A stretch of DNA of 64,000 nt from Novosphingobium malaysiense. Lineage in GTDB: Bacteria; Pseudomonadota; Alphaproteobacteria; Sphingomonadales; Sphingomonadaceae. The stretch spans positions 558,001-622,000 of the forward strand of contig NZ_JTDI01000001.1 in assembly GCF_000802225.1 (NCBI RefSeq). Direction: 5' to 3'. Numbering within the stretch: position 1 is the stretch's first letter; every line of letters starts with the position of its first letter. The translations under genes were made by a program, and so were the position numbers. Of this stretch, positions 15,096 to 23,685 are shown one piece after another. The notes below the pieces were generated by a model. That model saw only the letters and a list, made by a program, of their open reading frames with translations. It made no database searches and had not been told where the DNA came from.

Positions 15096-16876
15096 CGTGC
15101 AGTCTCCTCGGTCTGGATTTTCGTAAACTGGGGGGGATCCGCCTCCCCGCCGCGCGTCAGCAGCGATGCTGCCAGAGCAAGAGCCAGCAGCGCGCTGACC
15201 GCCTGCCAGAGCCGCTCGGGCCGGCGGGCCAGCCATGGACGTTGCGCGGGGGCAGAAAGCGCCGTGTTGGGATGAGTCAGGTCGTAGATGAATTCGGACA
15301 GTTCGCCGTAACGCTTCGCCGGATCGACGGCGACGGCACGCGCGATAGCGGCATCCATCCATTCCGGCACGTCCGGATTGTGTTCGCTTGCTGGGACATA
15401 GGAGAGGCGCCCTTGCGCGGCGCGCGTCGTGGCGTTCGACAGGCGCGGCCCGTAAGGCAGCTCCCGAGTCAGCAGATAGTAGGCAACAGCCCCGAGCGAC
15501 CACAGGTCCGAGCCGCGAGAGGCAGGCCGGCCAAGCCAGATCTCGGGCGCGGTGAACTGCATGGTTCCGGCAAACATCGCATCGCCGGCGGGGCCCGCGA
15601 TTTCATCGAGCCCAGCCACCTGCGCCGAGCCGAAGTCGATGATCGTCACCGTCCCTTCAACATCGATTATGACATTGGCAGGCCGCAAATCGCGGTGGAC
15701 GATCTCGCGGCGGTGAAGCGCCTGCAGGCCCGATGCGATCTGCTTCACGATGGAACGGACCGCCACCAGGTCCGGCTCGCGCTGCTGATGCGCCCATTGT
15801 TCCAGAGTCGCGCCCTCGACATAGGCGGTTACCGCATAGGCATGGCGACGCGATGCGCGCGCGGGCGGGGCCTTGAGCACATGTGGATGGCTGACCCGGC
15901 GGGCTACCCACTCCTCCAGCATCAACCGGCGCAATTCCTGCGCATTGCCGCCATGCTCGGTAGACGGCACCTTGATTGCGACCCTTTCACCGCTGTCCAG
16001 GTCGCGAGCGAGATAGACGTGGCTACGGTGCCCGGCATGGAGTTCGCGGAGAATGGCGAAGCCCTCGAACTGCCGCCCGGCAGTCAGTTGTGGCGCAGGC
16101 GGAAGCGCGGCTTCCTCTCCGGCGATGTCGTCGAGCCCACCCTGCGGCAGGGAGTCGACGCGCACCAGCTGAACTGTGAGATTGTCCTCGCTGCCCGCTG
16201 CCAGCGCCGCCTCGCACAAGGCCCGCGCCGCCGCATCGAGATCGGGATTTGCCGCCGCCTCGATGAAGGCGCGATCGTCCAGCGCATCGTGGACGCCATC
16301 GGTGGAAAGCACGAAGACATCGCCCACCGAAACCGGCAAACGCAAATGGTCGATCTCGACGTGACGGTCCGAGCCCAGAGCCCGGGCGAGAAAGCTGACA
16401 CCGCCGCCCAGGTTCAGCCGGTGCGCCTCGGTGAATGGCTCGAGACGCTCGCCGGACACACAGGCGATGCGCGAGTCCCCGATGTGGAACAGCCAGGCAC
16501 TGCGCCCCTTGAGCACCAGCGCGGAAAAGGTACAGACCATCCCGCGCTCGCGCGCCTCGTCGGACAGGCTGCGCGCGCCTCCCAGGTTCTGGGCATGCAT
16601 CCAGGAATTGGTCGCCGCGATCACCCGCTGGCCGCTGGTCGACACGGACCAGGCCTCGGACGTCGCGAAATAGTCGTTAAGGAAGCTCTTGACCGCGGTC
16701 TCGGCCGCCGTTGCCCCAAGCGGGCTGGTGCTGATGCCGTCGGCGATGGCGACCGCAATACCCTTGGTCGCCAGCGTTTCCCGCTCCGGCACCAAGGCAC
16801 CATGGAAGTCCTGATTGGCTTCCTTGGCGCCGGCAGTGGAGAACTGGCCGATGGTGACGGATAGCTGGGTCTGCAT
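15092..16876 (-). CDS. Bifunctional PP2C phosphatase / Ser-Thr protein kinase
   Basis: A 594-aa fusion. The N-terminal PP2C domain shows ANQDFHG, IADGIS, HIGDSRIA, LSTDGVHD and GSEDNLT metal-binding motifs. The C-terminal Hanks-type kinase shows VAIKVP (catalytic Lys), IVHRDLRPANVII (catalytic loop) and IIDFGSA (DFG). Its glycine loop (ELHAGHRSHVYLA) is degenerate. A single membrane helix lies near the C-terminus (LLALALAASLL). Related fusions occur beside nir/nas genes in Pseudomonas, but the substrate is unknown to me. It follows the FNT channel gene by a short gap and is coupled to cynS. The start is ambiguous: GTG at 16924, and a TTG in the same frame after GGGGGAG, are alternatives. Confidence 0.88.
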   Translation of the reverse strand: MQTQLSVTIGQFSTAGAKEANQDFHGALVPERETLATKGIAVAIADGISTSPLGATAAETAVKSFLNDYFATSEAWSVSTSGQRVIAATNSWMHAQNLGGARSLSDEARERGMVCTFSALVLKGRSAWLFHIGDSRIACVSGERLEPFTEAHRLNLGGGVSFLARALGSDRHVEIDHLRLPVSVGDVFVLSTDGVHDALDDRAFIEAAANPDLDAAARALCEAALAAGSEDNLTVQLVRVDSLPQGGLDDIAGEEAALPPAPQLTAGRQFEGFAILRELHAGHRSHVYLARDLDSGERVAIKVPSTEHGGNAQELRRLMLEEWVARRVSHPHVLKAPPARASRRHAYAVTAYVEGATLEQWAHQQREPDLVAVRSIVKQIASGLQALHRREIVHRDLRPANVIIDVEGTVTIIDFGSAQVAGLDEIAGPAGDAMFAGTMQFTAPEIWLGRPASRGSDLWSLGAVAYYLLTRELPYGPRLSNATTRAAQGRLSYVPASEHNPDVPEWMDAAIARAVAVDPAKRYGELSEFIYDLTHPNTALSAPAQRPWLARRPERLWQAVSALLALALAASLLTRGGEADPPQFTKIQTEETAR

Positions 16877-16942
16877 CGCCGGATAGAGTGACCGGGAGAG
16901 CAACTGGGATGCTCCCCCGGTCACGCAGCCAAGGGGATAGGA

Positions 16943-17764
16943 TCAGGCTGCGAGCTTTACGACGCGCTTGGGCGAAGCCTTTGCGTGCGTCGCGTAGAGC
17001 ATGAGTCCGGTGAAGGTCAGGCCGCCGACGAGATTGCCCAGAACGACCGGAATCTCGTTCCACAGCAGGTAGTCGCCGATGGTGAAGTTGCCGCCGAGCA
17101 TGAGGCCGGTCGGGAACAGGAACATGTTCACGATCGAGTGCTCGAAGACCATGTAGAAGAAGAGCATGATCGGCATCCACATGGCGATGACCTTGCCCGA
17201 GACGGTGGTCGAGATCTGCGCACCGACGACGCCGGTCGAGACCATCCAGTTGCAGAGCATGGCGCGCACGAAGATCGTGAGCCAGCCGGCACCGCCGAAG
17301 GCGGCATAGCCGACCGTGCGGTTCTCGCCGATGACCGCCATCTTGGCGCCGACTTCGGCGACAGGCGCGGAGAAGCCGTAGGTCCAGTAGATCGCCATCA
17401 TCACGGCCGTGGTCAGGGCTCCGGCGAAGTTGCCGGTAAAGACGAGCCCCCAGTTACGCAGCACGCCGCCCCAGGTGCAGCCCGGTCGCTTGTCCCAGAC
17501 CGCGAGCGGGCAAAGCACGAAGACGCCGGTCAGCAAGTCGTATCCCAACAGGTAGAGCATGCAGAAACCGACAGGAAACAGGACGGCGCCGGCGAGCGGC
17601 TGGCCGGTCTGCACGTTGATGGTGACTGCAAAGGCCGCGGCAAGGGCCAGCGTGGCGCCCGCCATATAGGCGCGGACCAGCGTGTCCTTGGTCGACATCA
17701 TGATCTTGGACTCACCGGCATCGATGAGCTTGGGTACGAATTCAGATGGTGCGAGATATGCCAT
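16943..17764 (-). CDS. Formate/nitrite transporter family channel
   Basis: A 273-aa integral membrane protein of the FNT family with six helices, including LLGYDLLTGVFVLCPLAVWD and FFYMVFEHSIVNMFLFPTGL. Family motifs are the GNFAGAL loop and LCNWMV. In this cluster the substrate is most likely nitrite (NirC-like), taking up nitrite or releasing excess. It is 29 bases downstream of the porin gene and upstream of the kinase-phosphatase, in one apparent operon. Confidence 0.92.
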   Translation of the reverse strand: MAYLAPSEFVPKLIDAGESKIMMSTKDTLVRAYMAGATLALAAAFAVTINVQTGQPLAGAVLFPVGFCMLYLLGYDLLTGVFVLCPLAVWDKRPGCTWGGVLRNWGLVFTGNFAGALTTAVMMAIYWTYGFSAPVAEVGAKMAVIGENRTVGYAAFGGAGWLTIFVRAMLCNWMVSTGVVGAQISTTVSGKVIAMWMPIMLFFYMVFEHSIVNMFLFPTGLMLGGNFTIGDYLLWNEIPVVLGNLVGGLTFTGLMLYATHAKASPKRVVKLAA

Positions 17765-17793
17765 GTTCGATTACTCCCTGTCTTGCCCCGAAA

Positions 17794-19032
17794 TCAGTAG
17801 GAAAAGGAAACCTGCAGCCAGAGCTTCTCGGTATCCGTGCCGAAGTTCTTGGCGTCGTAATTCGCGTACTTGAGAAGGAATGGATAACCGCCGAGCTTGA
17901 AGGTCATGACGGCATCCCATTCCTGGCCGTAGTTCACGCTGCCGAAATCGCTTTCGAACTTGTGGTAGATCACGGTCGCGCCAACGCCCTTGAAGGGGCC
18001 GGCATCGCCGATCTTCGCCGATGCGGACCCGAAATAGTCGCGCAGACCGGTTGCCGGCGTGGTCAGGAACAGGTCGGCCCAGCCGTTGAAGGCATGGGCA
18101 GTGGCAAGCGGCGTCTGGAAGGCAGCGACGCCGTCGTCGCTGCCCAGTTCCTCGTAACCCGCCTTCAGCCCGAAGCCGCCTACGCCGACGCCGAGTTCGG
18201 CGTTGATATAATCAGCGGAATAATCGACCGGATTGAGCTCGTAATCCTGCTGGGTGGCATAGCGCAGCTTGAAGTCCATCTTCACTGCGTCACCCAGCGG
18301 CAGGCTGCCCGTTGCCATGGCGCCGAACGTCTTGCTCGAGAAGGCGATACGGTCGTCGTAGTCGAGCAGGTAGGCAAAGCCGACGAGCTTGACCGGCTTC
18401 ACGTCGATCGTGCCGTTCACCAGGAAGAAGTCGCCGTCGAAATGCTCGTTCGGGCTGTCGATCCCGAAGATGGTGCGCTGCGAGATCGAGTACGTCGCAT
18501 CGAGTGAGAGCGGCCCGAACTTCGCCTCGCCGCGCACGGCATCGAAGGTCTGCTCGTTCTGCCGCCAGCCGACATTGCCGACGAAGCGGGCATCGTCGAG
18601 GATGATGCGCTGGCGGCCCAGCGTCACCTTGAACGCCTGGCCCTTGTAGGAGGCCTGCAGGCGGTTGAGCTCGACGTTCTGCGGATCGGCAACGACCGAA
18701 TAGGGCTCGGCGCCGAGATAGCCGTTATTGCCGGGAATCGTGTCGTTGTAGTGATCGACGATCGCCAGCGTGCCTTCCGCCTCGGCCAGGAACGAAAGGT
18801 TGTGAATGGTCGCTTCGGCGCCCGCGCGCATGCGGATGGTCACGGCGTCAGCATCGAGGTTCAGGTCGTCCTGATCGACGTGCTCCCAGCGCAGGGTGCC
18901 ATCGATGATCGGGTCGATAGTGAGATCGTCGTTGACGACAATCGGATCGCCGGCCTTGGCCGCTGCAGGCGCAGCAACGGCGAAAGACGCGGTGGTGGCA
19001 GCAAGCACGGCAAGCGAAAGTACAGTCTTCAT
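17794..19032 (-). CDS. Outer-membrane porin of the alginate-export (AlgE-like) family
   Basis: A 412-aa outer-membrane beta-barrel with a signal peptide (MKTVLSLAVLAATTASFAVA, cleavage near AAAKA). Alternating amphipathic strands run throughout, and it ends in an aromatic residue (WLQVSFSY), the usual C-terminal signal for barrel assembly. Features such as TLRWEHVDQD and VTLGRQRIILDDARFVGNVG match alginate-export family porins. Between nitrate transporter and nitrite channel genes, a role in passage of nitrate, nitrite or cyanate across the outer membrane is inferred. About 200 bases separate it from the ATPase gene. Confidence 0.82.
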   Translation of the reverse strand: MKTVLSLAVLAATTASFAVAAPAAAKAGDPIVVNDDLTIDPIIDGTLRWEHVDQDDLNLDADAVTIRMRAGAEATIHNLSFLAEAEGTLAIVDHYNDTIPGNNGYLGAEPYSVVADPQNVELNRLQASYKGQAFKVTLGRQRIILDDARFVGNVGWRQNEQTFDAVRGEAKFGPLSLDATYSISQRTIFGIDSPNEHFDGDFFLVNGTIDVKPVKLVGFAYLLDYDDRIAFSSKTFGAMATGSLPLGDAVKMDFKLRYATQQDYELNPVDYSADYINAELGVGVGGFGLKAGYEELGSDDGVAAFQTPLATAHAFNGWADLFLTTPATGLRDYFGSASAKIGDAGPFKGVGATVIYHKFESDFGSVNYGQEWDAVMTFKLGGYPFLLKYANYDAKNFGTDTEKLWLQVSFSY

Positions 19033-19238
19033 AAGCGTAGCCCTCCGAAGAGCGCCCTTCCCCAGGACGCCCGGTCCAAACTGGATCGAAGGCAGACGCC
19101 ATTGCCCGCCGGTATTAATCCTCTCCCGGGCTGCTTCCGGCCCTTTGTTTCGCGCTTCGCACGGCGGGCGCCCTTGCCCGTCCGCCGCCCCTCATGAGCG
19201 AGCGCTTGCATTCGCTCCTCCCGCTGGGGAGGATGTAT

Positions 19239-20936
19239 TCAGGCAGCCTTGGCCGCCGGTCCGTGGTCGTATTCGGCCAGGAAGTGCAGCACTTCCTGAC
19301 GGTATTGATAGAACTTCGGGTCATCGAGCAGCGCCTTGCGGTCGCGCGGGCGCGGAAGGTCGACCTTGAGCACCTTGCCGATGGTGGCGCGCGGACCATT
19401 GGTCATCATCACCACGCGGTCGGCCAACAGGATCGCCTCGTCGACATCGTGGGTGACCATGATCGCGGTGACCTTGGTGCGGTTCCAGGTTTCGACGAGC
19501 ACGTCCTGCAGGTCCCAGCGGGTGAGGCTGTCGAGCATTCCGAATGGCTCGTCGAGCAGCAGCAGACGCGGGCTGAGCGCAAAGGCTCGGGCGATACCGA
19601 CGCGCTGGCGCATGCCGTTCGACATTTCCGCCGCCATCTTTTCCTTGGCATCGGCCAGGCCGACGCGGTCCAGATAGTAGTCGACGATATCGCGCCGCTC
19701 GCCCTTGGAGGCATGCGGATAGACCCGCTCCACGCCGAGGGCAACATTCTGGCGGGCCGTGAGCCAGGGCATCAGGCTGGGCGCCTGGAACACCACGGCC
19801 TTGTCCGGGCCAGCCACGTCGATCTCGCGGTTGTCGAGGACGATGCCGCCCGCGCTGATCTCGTTGAGGCCGGCAGCCATCGTCAGCACCGTGGACTTGC
19901 CGCATCCGGAGTGGCCGATCAGCGAGATGAACTCGCCCTTGTCCATCAGCAGGTTGAAATCCTCGACGACGGTCAGCGGCCCCTTGGGGGTCGGGTAGAC
20001 CTTGTTGAGCTTGTAGAATTCCAGATAGCGGCGTTCGACTGCGGATTTACCCGCCTCGACATAGGCGCTCGGCAGCTCGGTTTGCTTCTGGCCCGCGAAC
20101 AGGTCCAGCGGGGTCACCTCGGGCAGCGGCACGCTGCTTTCGCCCACGCTGGAGCCTTCCTCGTTCAGCGCGCCGAGGTAGCCGACGATCTGCTTGCGCA
20201 GGTGCTGGTAATGCACGTCGTCGTTGACCGCCTCGCGATCGCGCGGACGCGGCACGTCGACGGTGTAGATCTGCCCGATCTTCGCGGCCGGCGCCGGCGT
20301 GAGCACGGCCACTCGGTCGGCCAGCAGCAGCGCTTCGTCTACGTCGTTGGTGACGAGGATGATGGTGCGCTTCTCTTCCTTGCGGATGCGCTCGATCTCG
20401 TCCTGCAGCTTCGAGCGGGTCAGGGCATCGAGCGCGGAAAGCGGCTCGTCGAGCAGCAGGATTTCCGGTTCCATCGCCAGGGCACGGGCAACGGCCACGC
20501 GCTGGCGCATGCCGCCGGAAAGCTGGGCCGGCTTGCGGTCCATGGCATGGCCGAGCCCGACCAACTCGACCTTTTGCTTCACCAGCGCTGCCCGTTCCGC
20601 CTTGCTGCGGTCCTGATGGACGGCATCGACGGCAAGCGCGACGTTCTTTTCGACGGTCAGCCAGGGGAACAGCGAGTAGGACTGGAAGACCAGACCGCGA
20701 TCCTTGTCCGGCCCCTTGATCTGCTGGCCGCGCAGCAGGATCTCGCCGGCATCGGGTTCGATCAGCCCGGCAATCGCGGAAATCAGCGTGGTCTTTCCGG
20801 CCCCCGAGAAGCCGAGGATGGCGATGAATTCGCCTTCCTCGACATCGAGGTCGATGCCGTCGAGCACCTGCGACACGCCGCCGGACTGGCCGGTGTAGGA
20901 CTTCGAGACGTCCTTGAGCGAGAGGATCGTGGCCAT
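19239..20936 (-). CDS. Fused double ATP-binding subunit of nitrate/cyanate ABC transporter
   Basis: A 565-aa protein with two complete ABC ATPase domains (like NrtC and NrtD nucleotide-binding domains in one chain). Domain 1: Walker A GFSGAGKT (42-49), signature LSGGM (139-143), Walker B ILLLDEPLSALD. Domain 2: Walker A GHSGCGKS (341-348), signature MSNGM (438-442), Walker B LLLLDEPFGMLD. The switch histidine of domain 1 is replaced by Asn197 (LVTNDVDEA), while domain 2 keeps it (MVTHDVDEA). The linker (about 240-300) lacks a substrate-binding domain, unlike cyanobacterial NrtC. It sits between nrtB and the porin gene. Confidence 0.92.
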   Translation of the reverse strand: MATILSLKDVSKSYTGQSGGVSQVLDGIDLDVEEGEFIAILGFSGAGKTTLISAIAGLIEPDAGEILLRGQQIKGPDKDRGLVFQSYSLFPWLTVEKNVALAVDAVHQDRSKAERAALVKQKVELVGLGHAMDRKPAQLSGGMRQRVAVARALAMEPEILLLDEPLSALDALTRSKLQDEIERIRKEEKRTIILVTNDVDEALLLADRVAVLTPAPAAKIGQIYTVDVPRPRDREAVNDDVHYQHLRKQIVGYLGALNEEGSSVGESSVPLPEVTPLDLFAGQKQTELPSAYVEAGKSAVERRYLEFYKLNKVYPTPKGPLTVVEDFNLLMDKGEFISLIGHSGCGKSTVLTMAAGLNEISAGGIVLDNREIDVAGPDKAVVFQAPSLMPWLTARQNVALGVERVYPHASKGERRDIVDYYLDRVGLADAKEKMAAEMSNGMRQRVGIARAFALSPRLLLLDEPFGMLDSLTRWDLQDVLVETWNRTKVTAIMVTHDVDEAILLADRVVMMTNGPRATIGKVLKVDLPRPRDRKALLDDPKFYQYRQEVLHFLAEYDHGPAAKAA

Positions 20937-20968
20937 GGGCTGGGTTCCCTTGAACTGGCGTTTCAGGT

Positions 20969-22003
20969 TCAGGCGATGCGGTTGCGGCTGGCGAACTTCT
21001 CGACGCCCATCATGATCCGGTCGAGCAGGAAGCCGATCAGGCCGATGACGATGACGGCGAACATAATGCGGGCGAGCGACTGGCTGGAGCCGTTCTGGAA
21101 TTCGTCCCACACGAACTTGCCGAGGCCCGGGTTCTGCGCGAGCATTTCCGCCGCGATCAACACCATCCAGCCCACGCCCAGCGACAGGCGCATGCCGGTA
21201 AAGATATAGGGCAGCGACGAAGGCAGCACGAGCTTGGTCAGCTTGGCGAACCAGCCCAGCTTGAGCACGCGGCCGACGTTGAGCAGGTCCTTGTCGATCG
21301 AGGCCGTGCCCACCGCGGTGTTGATCAGCGTCGGCCAGAGCGAGCAGAGCATCACCACCAGCGCGGAAATCACGAAGGCCTTGGGCAGGATCGGATCTGC
21401 GCTGGAGATCATGGCCGAGATCACCATGGTCACGATCGGCAGCCAGGCGAGCGGGCTGACCGGCTTCATGATCTGCACCAGCGGGTTGATCGCGGCGTTG
21501 AACATCGGCGAAAGGCCGGCGGCAAGGCCGATCGGCACCGCTACCACGGTCGCCAGGATGAAGCCGAGCGCCACGGTCTCGAGCGAGGTGAAGACCTGAT
21601 CGAGGAACGTCGGCGGACCGGCGTAGTCGAAGGCCATCGCCTGCGTGCCGGCGGCGATGCGGGCATCCTGCGCCGCATAGAATTCCGCCTTGGCCTCGTT
21701 CGATGCCTGCCACTCGTCGAAGAGCGCCACGCCCTGCTCGGCCACTTCGACCGGGCCGGGAAGCGCCCCGAGCGAGGTGTCGACCTGCGGCGCCAGGGCA
21801 GCCCACAAGGCGAGGAACGCCACAATCCCGAGGACCGGGGCGATCAGCCCCTTCCCGAATTTCGTGACAACCTCCTGCAGTTTGCCCGCAGGTGCCGGAG
21901 CGGGGCGCGAAGCCTTGCTCGGCGTTTCGGCCGGCTTGTTTGCGATTTCGGTCGCGGTGTTCTCCGTTTCGGCCGGAGCGATGTCGGCAAAAGCGGTTGC
22001 CAT
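20969..22003 (-). CDS. nrtB: Nitrate/cyanate ABC transporter permease
   Basis: A 344-aa inner-membrane permease of the BPD_transp_1 (TauC/SsuC/NrtB) type. A proline/alanine-rich cytosolic N-terminus of about 50 residues precedes TM1 (LIAPVLGIVAFLALWAAL). A periplasmic segment of about 55 residues (VDTSLGALPG to TFLDQ) lies between TM1 and TM2, as in NrtB proteins. The EAA-like cytosolic loop that contacts the ATPase is around ASIDKDLLNVGRVLKLGW. It lies between the binding protein and ATPase genes with short gaps. Confidence 0.93.
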   Translation of the reverse strand: MATAFADIAPAETENTATEIANKPAETPSKASRPAPAPAGKLQEVVTKFGKGLIAPVLGIVAFLALWAALAPQVDTSLGALPGPVEVAEQGVALFDEWQASNEAKAEFYAAQDARIAAGTQAMAFDYAGPPTFLDQVFTSLETVALGFILATVVAVPIGLAAGLSPMFNAAINPLVQIMKPVSPLAWLPIVTMVISAMISSADPILPKAFVISALVVMLCSLWPTLINTAVGTASIDKDLLNVGRVLKLGWFAKLTKLVLPSSLPYIFTGMRLSLGVGWMVLIAAEMLAQNPGLGKFVWDEFQNGSSQSLARIMFAVIVIGLIGFLLDRIMMGVEKFASRNRIA

Positions 22004-22031
22004 CGAAATTCTCCTCGGGATTGTGCGGCGA

Positions 22032-23462
22032 TCAGTTTCCGGTCACGCCGGAAGCCGTTACGCGCTGGCCTTGCTTGAGGCCGATCTTGAGCTTTGCGAG
22101 ATAGGCGTTGGGCTGCTTGCCATCGTAGGTGATGCCGTCGATGAAGCCGCCCTGTTCGCCGCGGAAGCCGTCCGTTTCGGGCACGGCGTCGGCCGGGATC
22201 TTGCCGTCTTCGACAAGGCTCTTCGCGGCCGTCAGGTAGAGGTCGGGGCGATAGACGGCCTTGGCCTCGTCAAAGTACCACTGGTCGTCGTGATCTTCGG
22301 GGATCTGCCCCCAGCGGCGCATCTGGGTCATGTACCAGATGGCGTCCGAATAGTACGGATAGCCGGCGTGCTTGTCGAAGAAGATGTTGAATCCGGGAGC
22401 CGGACGCGTGTCGCCCGGTTCGAAGGTGAACTTGCCGGTCATCGACGCGGCGATCACGTCGTAGTCGGCACCGACATAGTTCGACTGCGAGAGGATCTTC
22501 ACCGCTTCGGGCCGGTTCTTGCCGCCGTCGGCATCGAGCCACTGCTGCGCCTTGATGATCGCGCGCAGCATGGCCTTGGTGGTGTTCGGGTACTTTTCGG
22601 CGAAGTCCTTGCGCAGGCCGAAGACCTTCTCCGGATTGTCGTGCCAGATCTCGTCGTCGGTGATGATCGGCACCCCGATCTTCTTCTGCACCGCGGCCTG
22701 GTTCCAGGGTTCACCCACGCAGTATCCCTCGATGGTGCCGGCCTCGAGCGTCGCGGGCATCTGCGGCGGCGGCGTGACCGAGAGCTGGACATCGGCATCG
22801 ACCGTGCCGCCCACGTCGCCCGGCGTGTAGAAACCGGGGTTCAGGCCGCCCGCCGCGAGCCAGTAGCGAAGCTCGTAGTTGTGCGTCGAAACCGGGAAGA
22901 CCATGCCCATGTTGAAGGGCTTTCCCTGCTTCTTGAAGGTGGCGACGACGGGCTGGAGGACCGAGGCCGAAATCGGGTGCTTGGGCTTGCCGTCCGCATT
23001 GGTCGGCAGGTCCGGCTTCACCATGCTCCAGACCTTGTTGGAAACGGTGATCGCGTTGCCGTTTAGATCGAGGCTGAGCGGAGCGATGAGGTCGGCCTTG
23101 GTGCCGTAGCCGATGGTCGCGGCGATTGGCTGGCCGGCGAGCATGTGCGCTCCGTCGAGCTGGCCGCCGATCACGCCGTCGAGCAGAACCTTCCAGTTCG
23201 CCTGCGGCTCCAGCGTGACGTTCAGGCCCTCCTCCGCGAAGAAACCCTTTTCCTTGGCGATGGCGAGCGGGGCCATGTCCGTCAGCTTGATGAAACCTAG
23301 CTTCAACACCGGCTTCTCGACGGCGCCTTCAGCCGATGCCGCAGCCGCTGCGTCTGCCGAGGGCGCGGCACTTTTGCTGCCACAGCCCGCCAGCGCGACG
23401 CTTGCCAGCAGCGCGACGACTGCTGCCCTGCGCGTAAAACCAAACCCCCGATTGCTGCTCAT
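22032..23462 (-). CDS. nrtA: Nitrate/cyanate-binding lipoprotein of ABC transporter
   Basis: A 476-aa substrate-binding protein with a lipoprotein signal (lipobox LAGC at about 24-27) and an Ala-rich linker tethering it to the inner membrane. The body matches the NrtA/CynA family: [53 protein letters not shown], and [19 protein letters not shown]. It captures nitrate or nitrite, possibly also cyanate. It is the first gene after an ANTAR-type leader and is related to the cytosolic sensor NasS encoded just upstream. Confidence 0.94.
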   Translation of the reverse strand: MSSNRGFGFTRRAAVVALLASVALAGCGSKSAAPSADAAAAASAEGAVEKPVLKLGFIKLTDMAPLAIAKEKGFFAEEGLNVTLEPQANWKVLLDGVIGGQLDGAHMLAGQPIAATIGYGTKADLIAPLSLDLNGNAITVSNKVWSMVKPDLPTNADGKPKHPISASVLQPVVATFKKQGKPFNMGMVFPVSTHNYELRYWLAAGGLNPGFYTPGDVGGTVDADVQLSVTPPPQMPATLEAGTIEGYCVGEPWNQAAVQKKIGVPIITDDEIWHDNPEKVFGLRKDFAEKYPNTTKAMLRAIIKAQQWLDADGGKNRPEAVKILSQSNYVGADYDVIAASMTGKFTFEPGDTRPAPGFNIFFDKHAGYPYYSDAIWYMTQMRRWGQIPEDHDDQWYFDEAKAVYRPDLYLTAAKSLVEDGKIPADAVPETDGFRGEQGGFIDGITYDGKQPNAYLAKLKIGLKQGQRVTASGVTGN

Positions 23463-23496
23463 CTAAACCAACCCCACATTCCCTGCGGCAAACACG

Positions 23497-23541
23497 AAAA
23501 AACCGCCTCGACGCACGTCCTCTCGGGACGACATCGGGCGG
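23497..23541 (-). terminator. Intrinsic terminator in the nrtA leader (attenuator)
   Basis: On the minus strand, CCGCCC (23541-23536) pairs with GGCGG (23507-23503), with inner pairs CGA/TCG and CGTCC-CGAGA-GGACG. Six T residues follow (23502-23497). It lies about 35 bases before the nrtA start and resembles the nirB leader terminator in sequence. Confidence 0.88.
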
Positions 23542-23680
23542 CTGCGTTGCCACTGATTGCTGATAGCGCAGTCCGGTTCTGTTTCGCCCCCAACCTTGGG
23601 GGACACCGTGCTGCGACACGCATCGTTTAAGCGATTCGGTCCTCTGGCGTAAAGCCCTTTTTTGCAGCGCAGCAGCAAAT
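23497..23680 (-). promoter_or_regulatory. NasT-responsive (ANTAR) antitermination leader of nrtA
   Basis: The gap between nasS and nrtA contains a perfect hairpin CCCCC-AAGGTT-GGGGG (minus strand, 23602-23587). Its hexaloop has A at position 1 and G at position 4, as required for ANTAR recognition. The terminator lies downstream. The blocks TTTAAgCGATTCG (plus strand, 23626-23638), TTTTTTGCA (23658-23666) and GCAGCAG (23669-23675) match the nirB leader in order and spacing. Since nasS ends at 23686, the leader starts immediately behind it, so its promoter must lie inside nasS or upstream of nasT. Confidence 0.78.
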
Positions 23681-23685
23681 ACCGA

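Noticed and set aside
20937..21806. In-frame N-terminal extension of the double ATPase into the nrtB region
   Set aside because: The extension lies inside nrtB in another frame. The family N-terminus MATILSLKDVSKSYTG begins at 20936.
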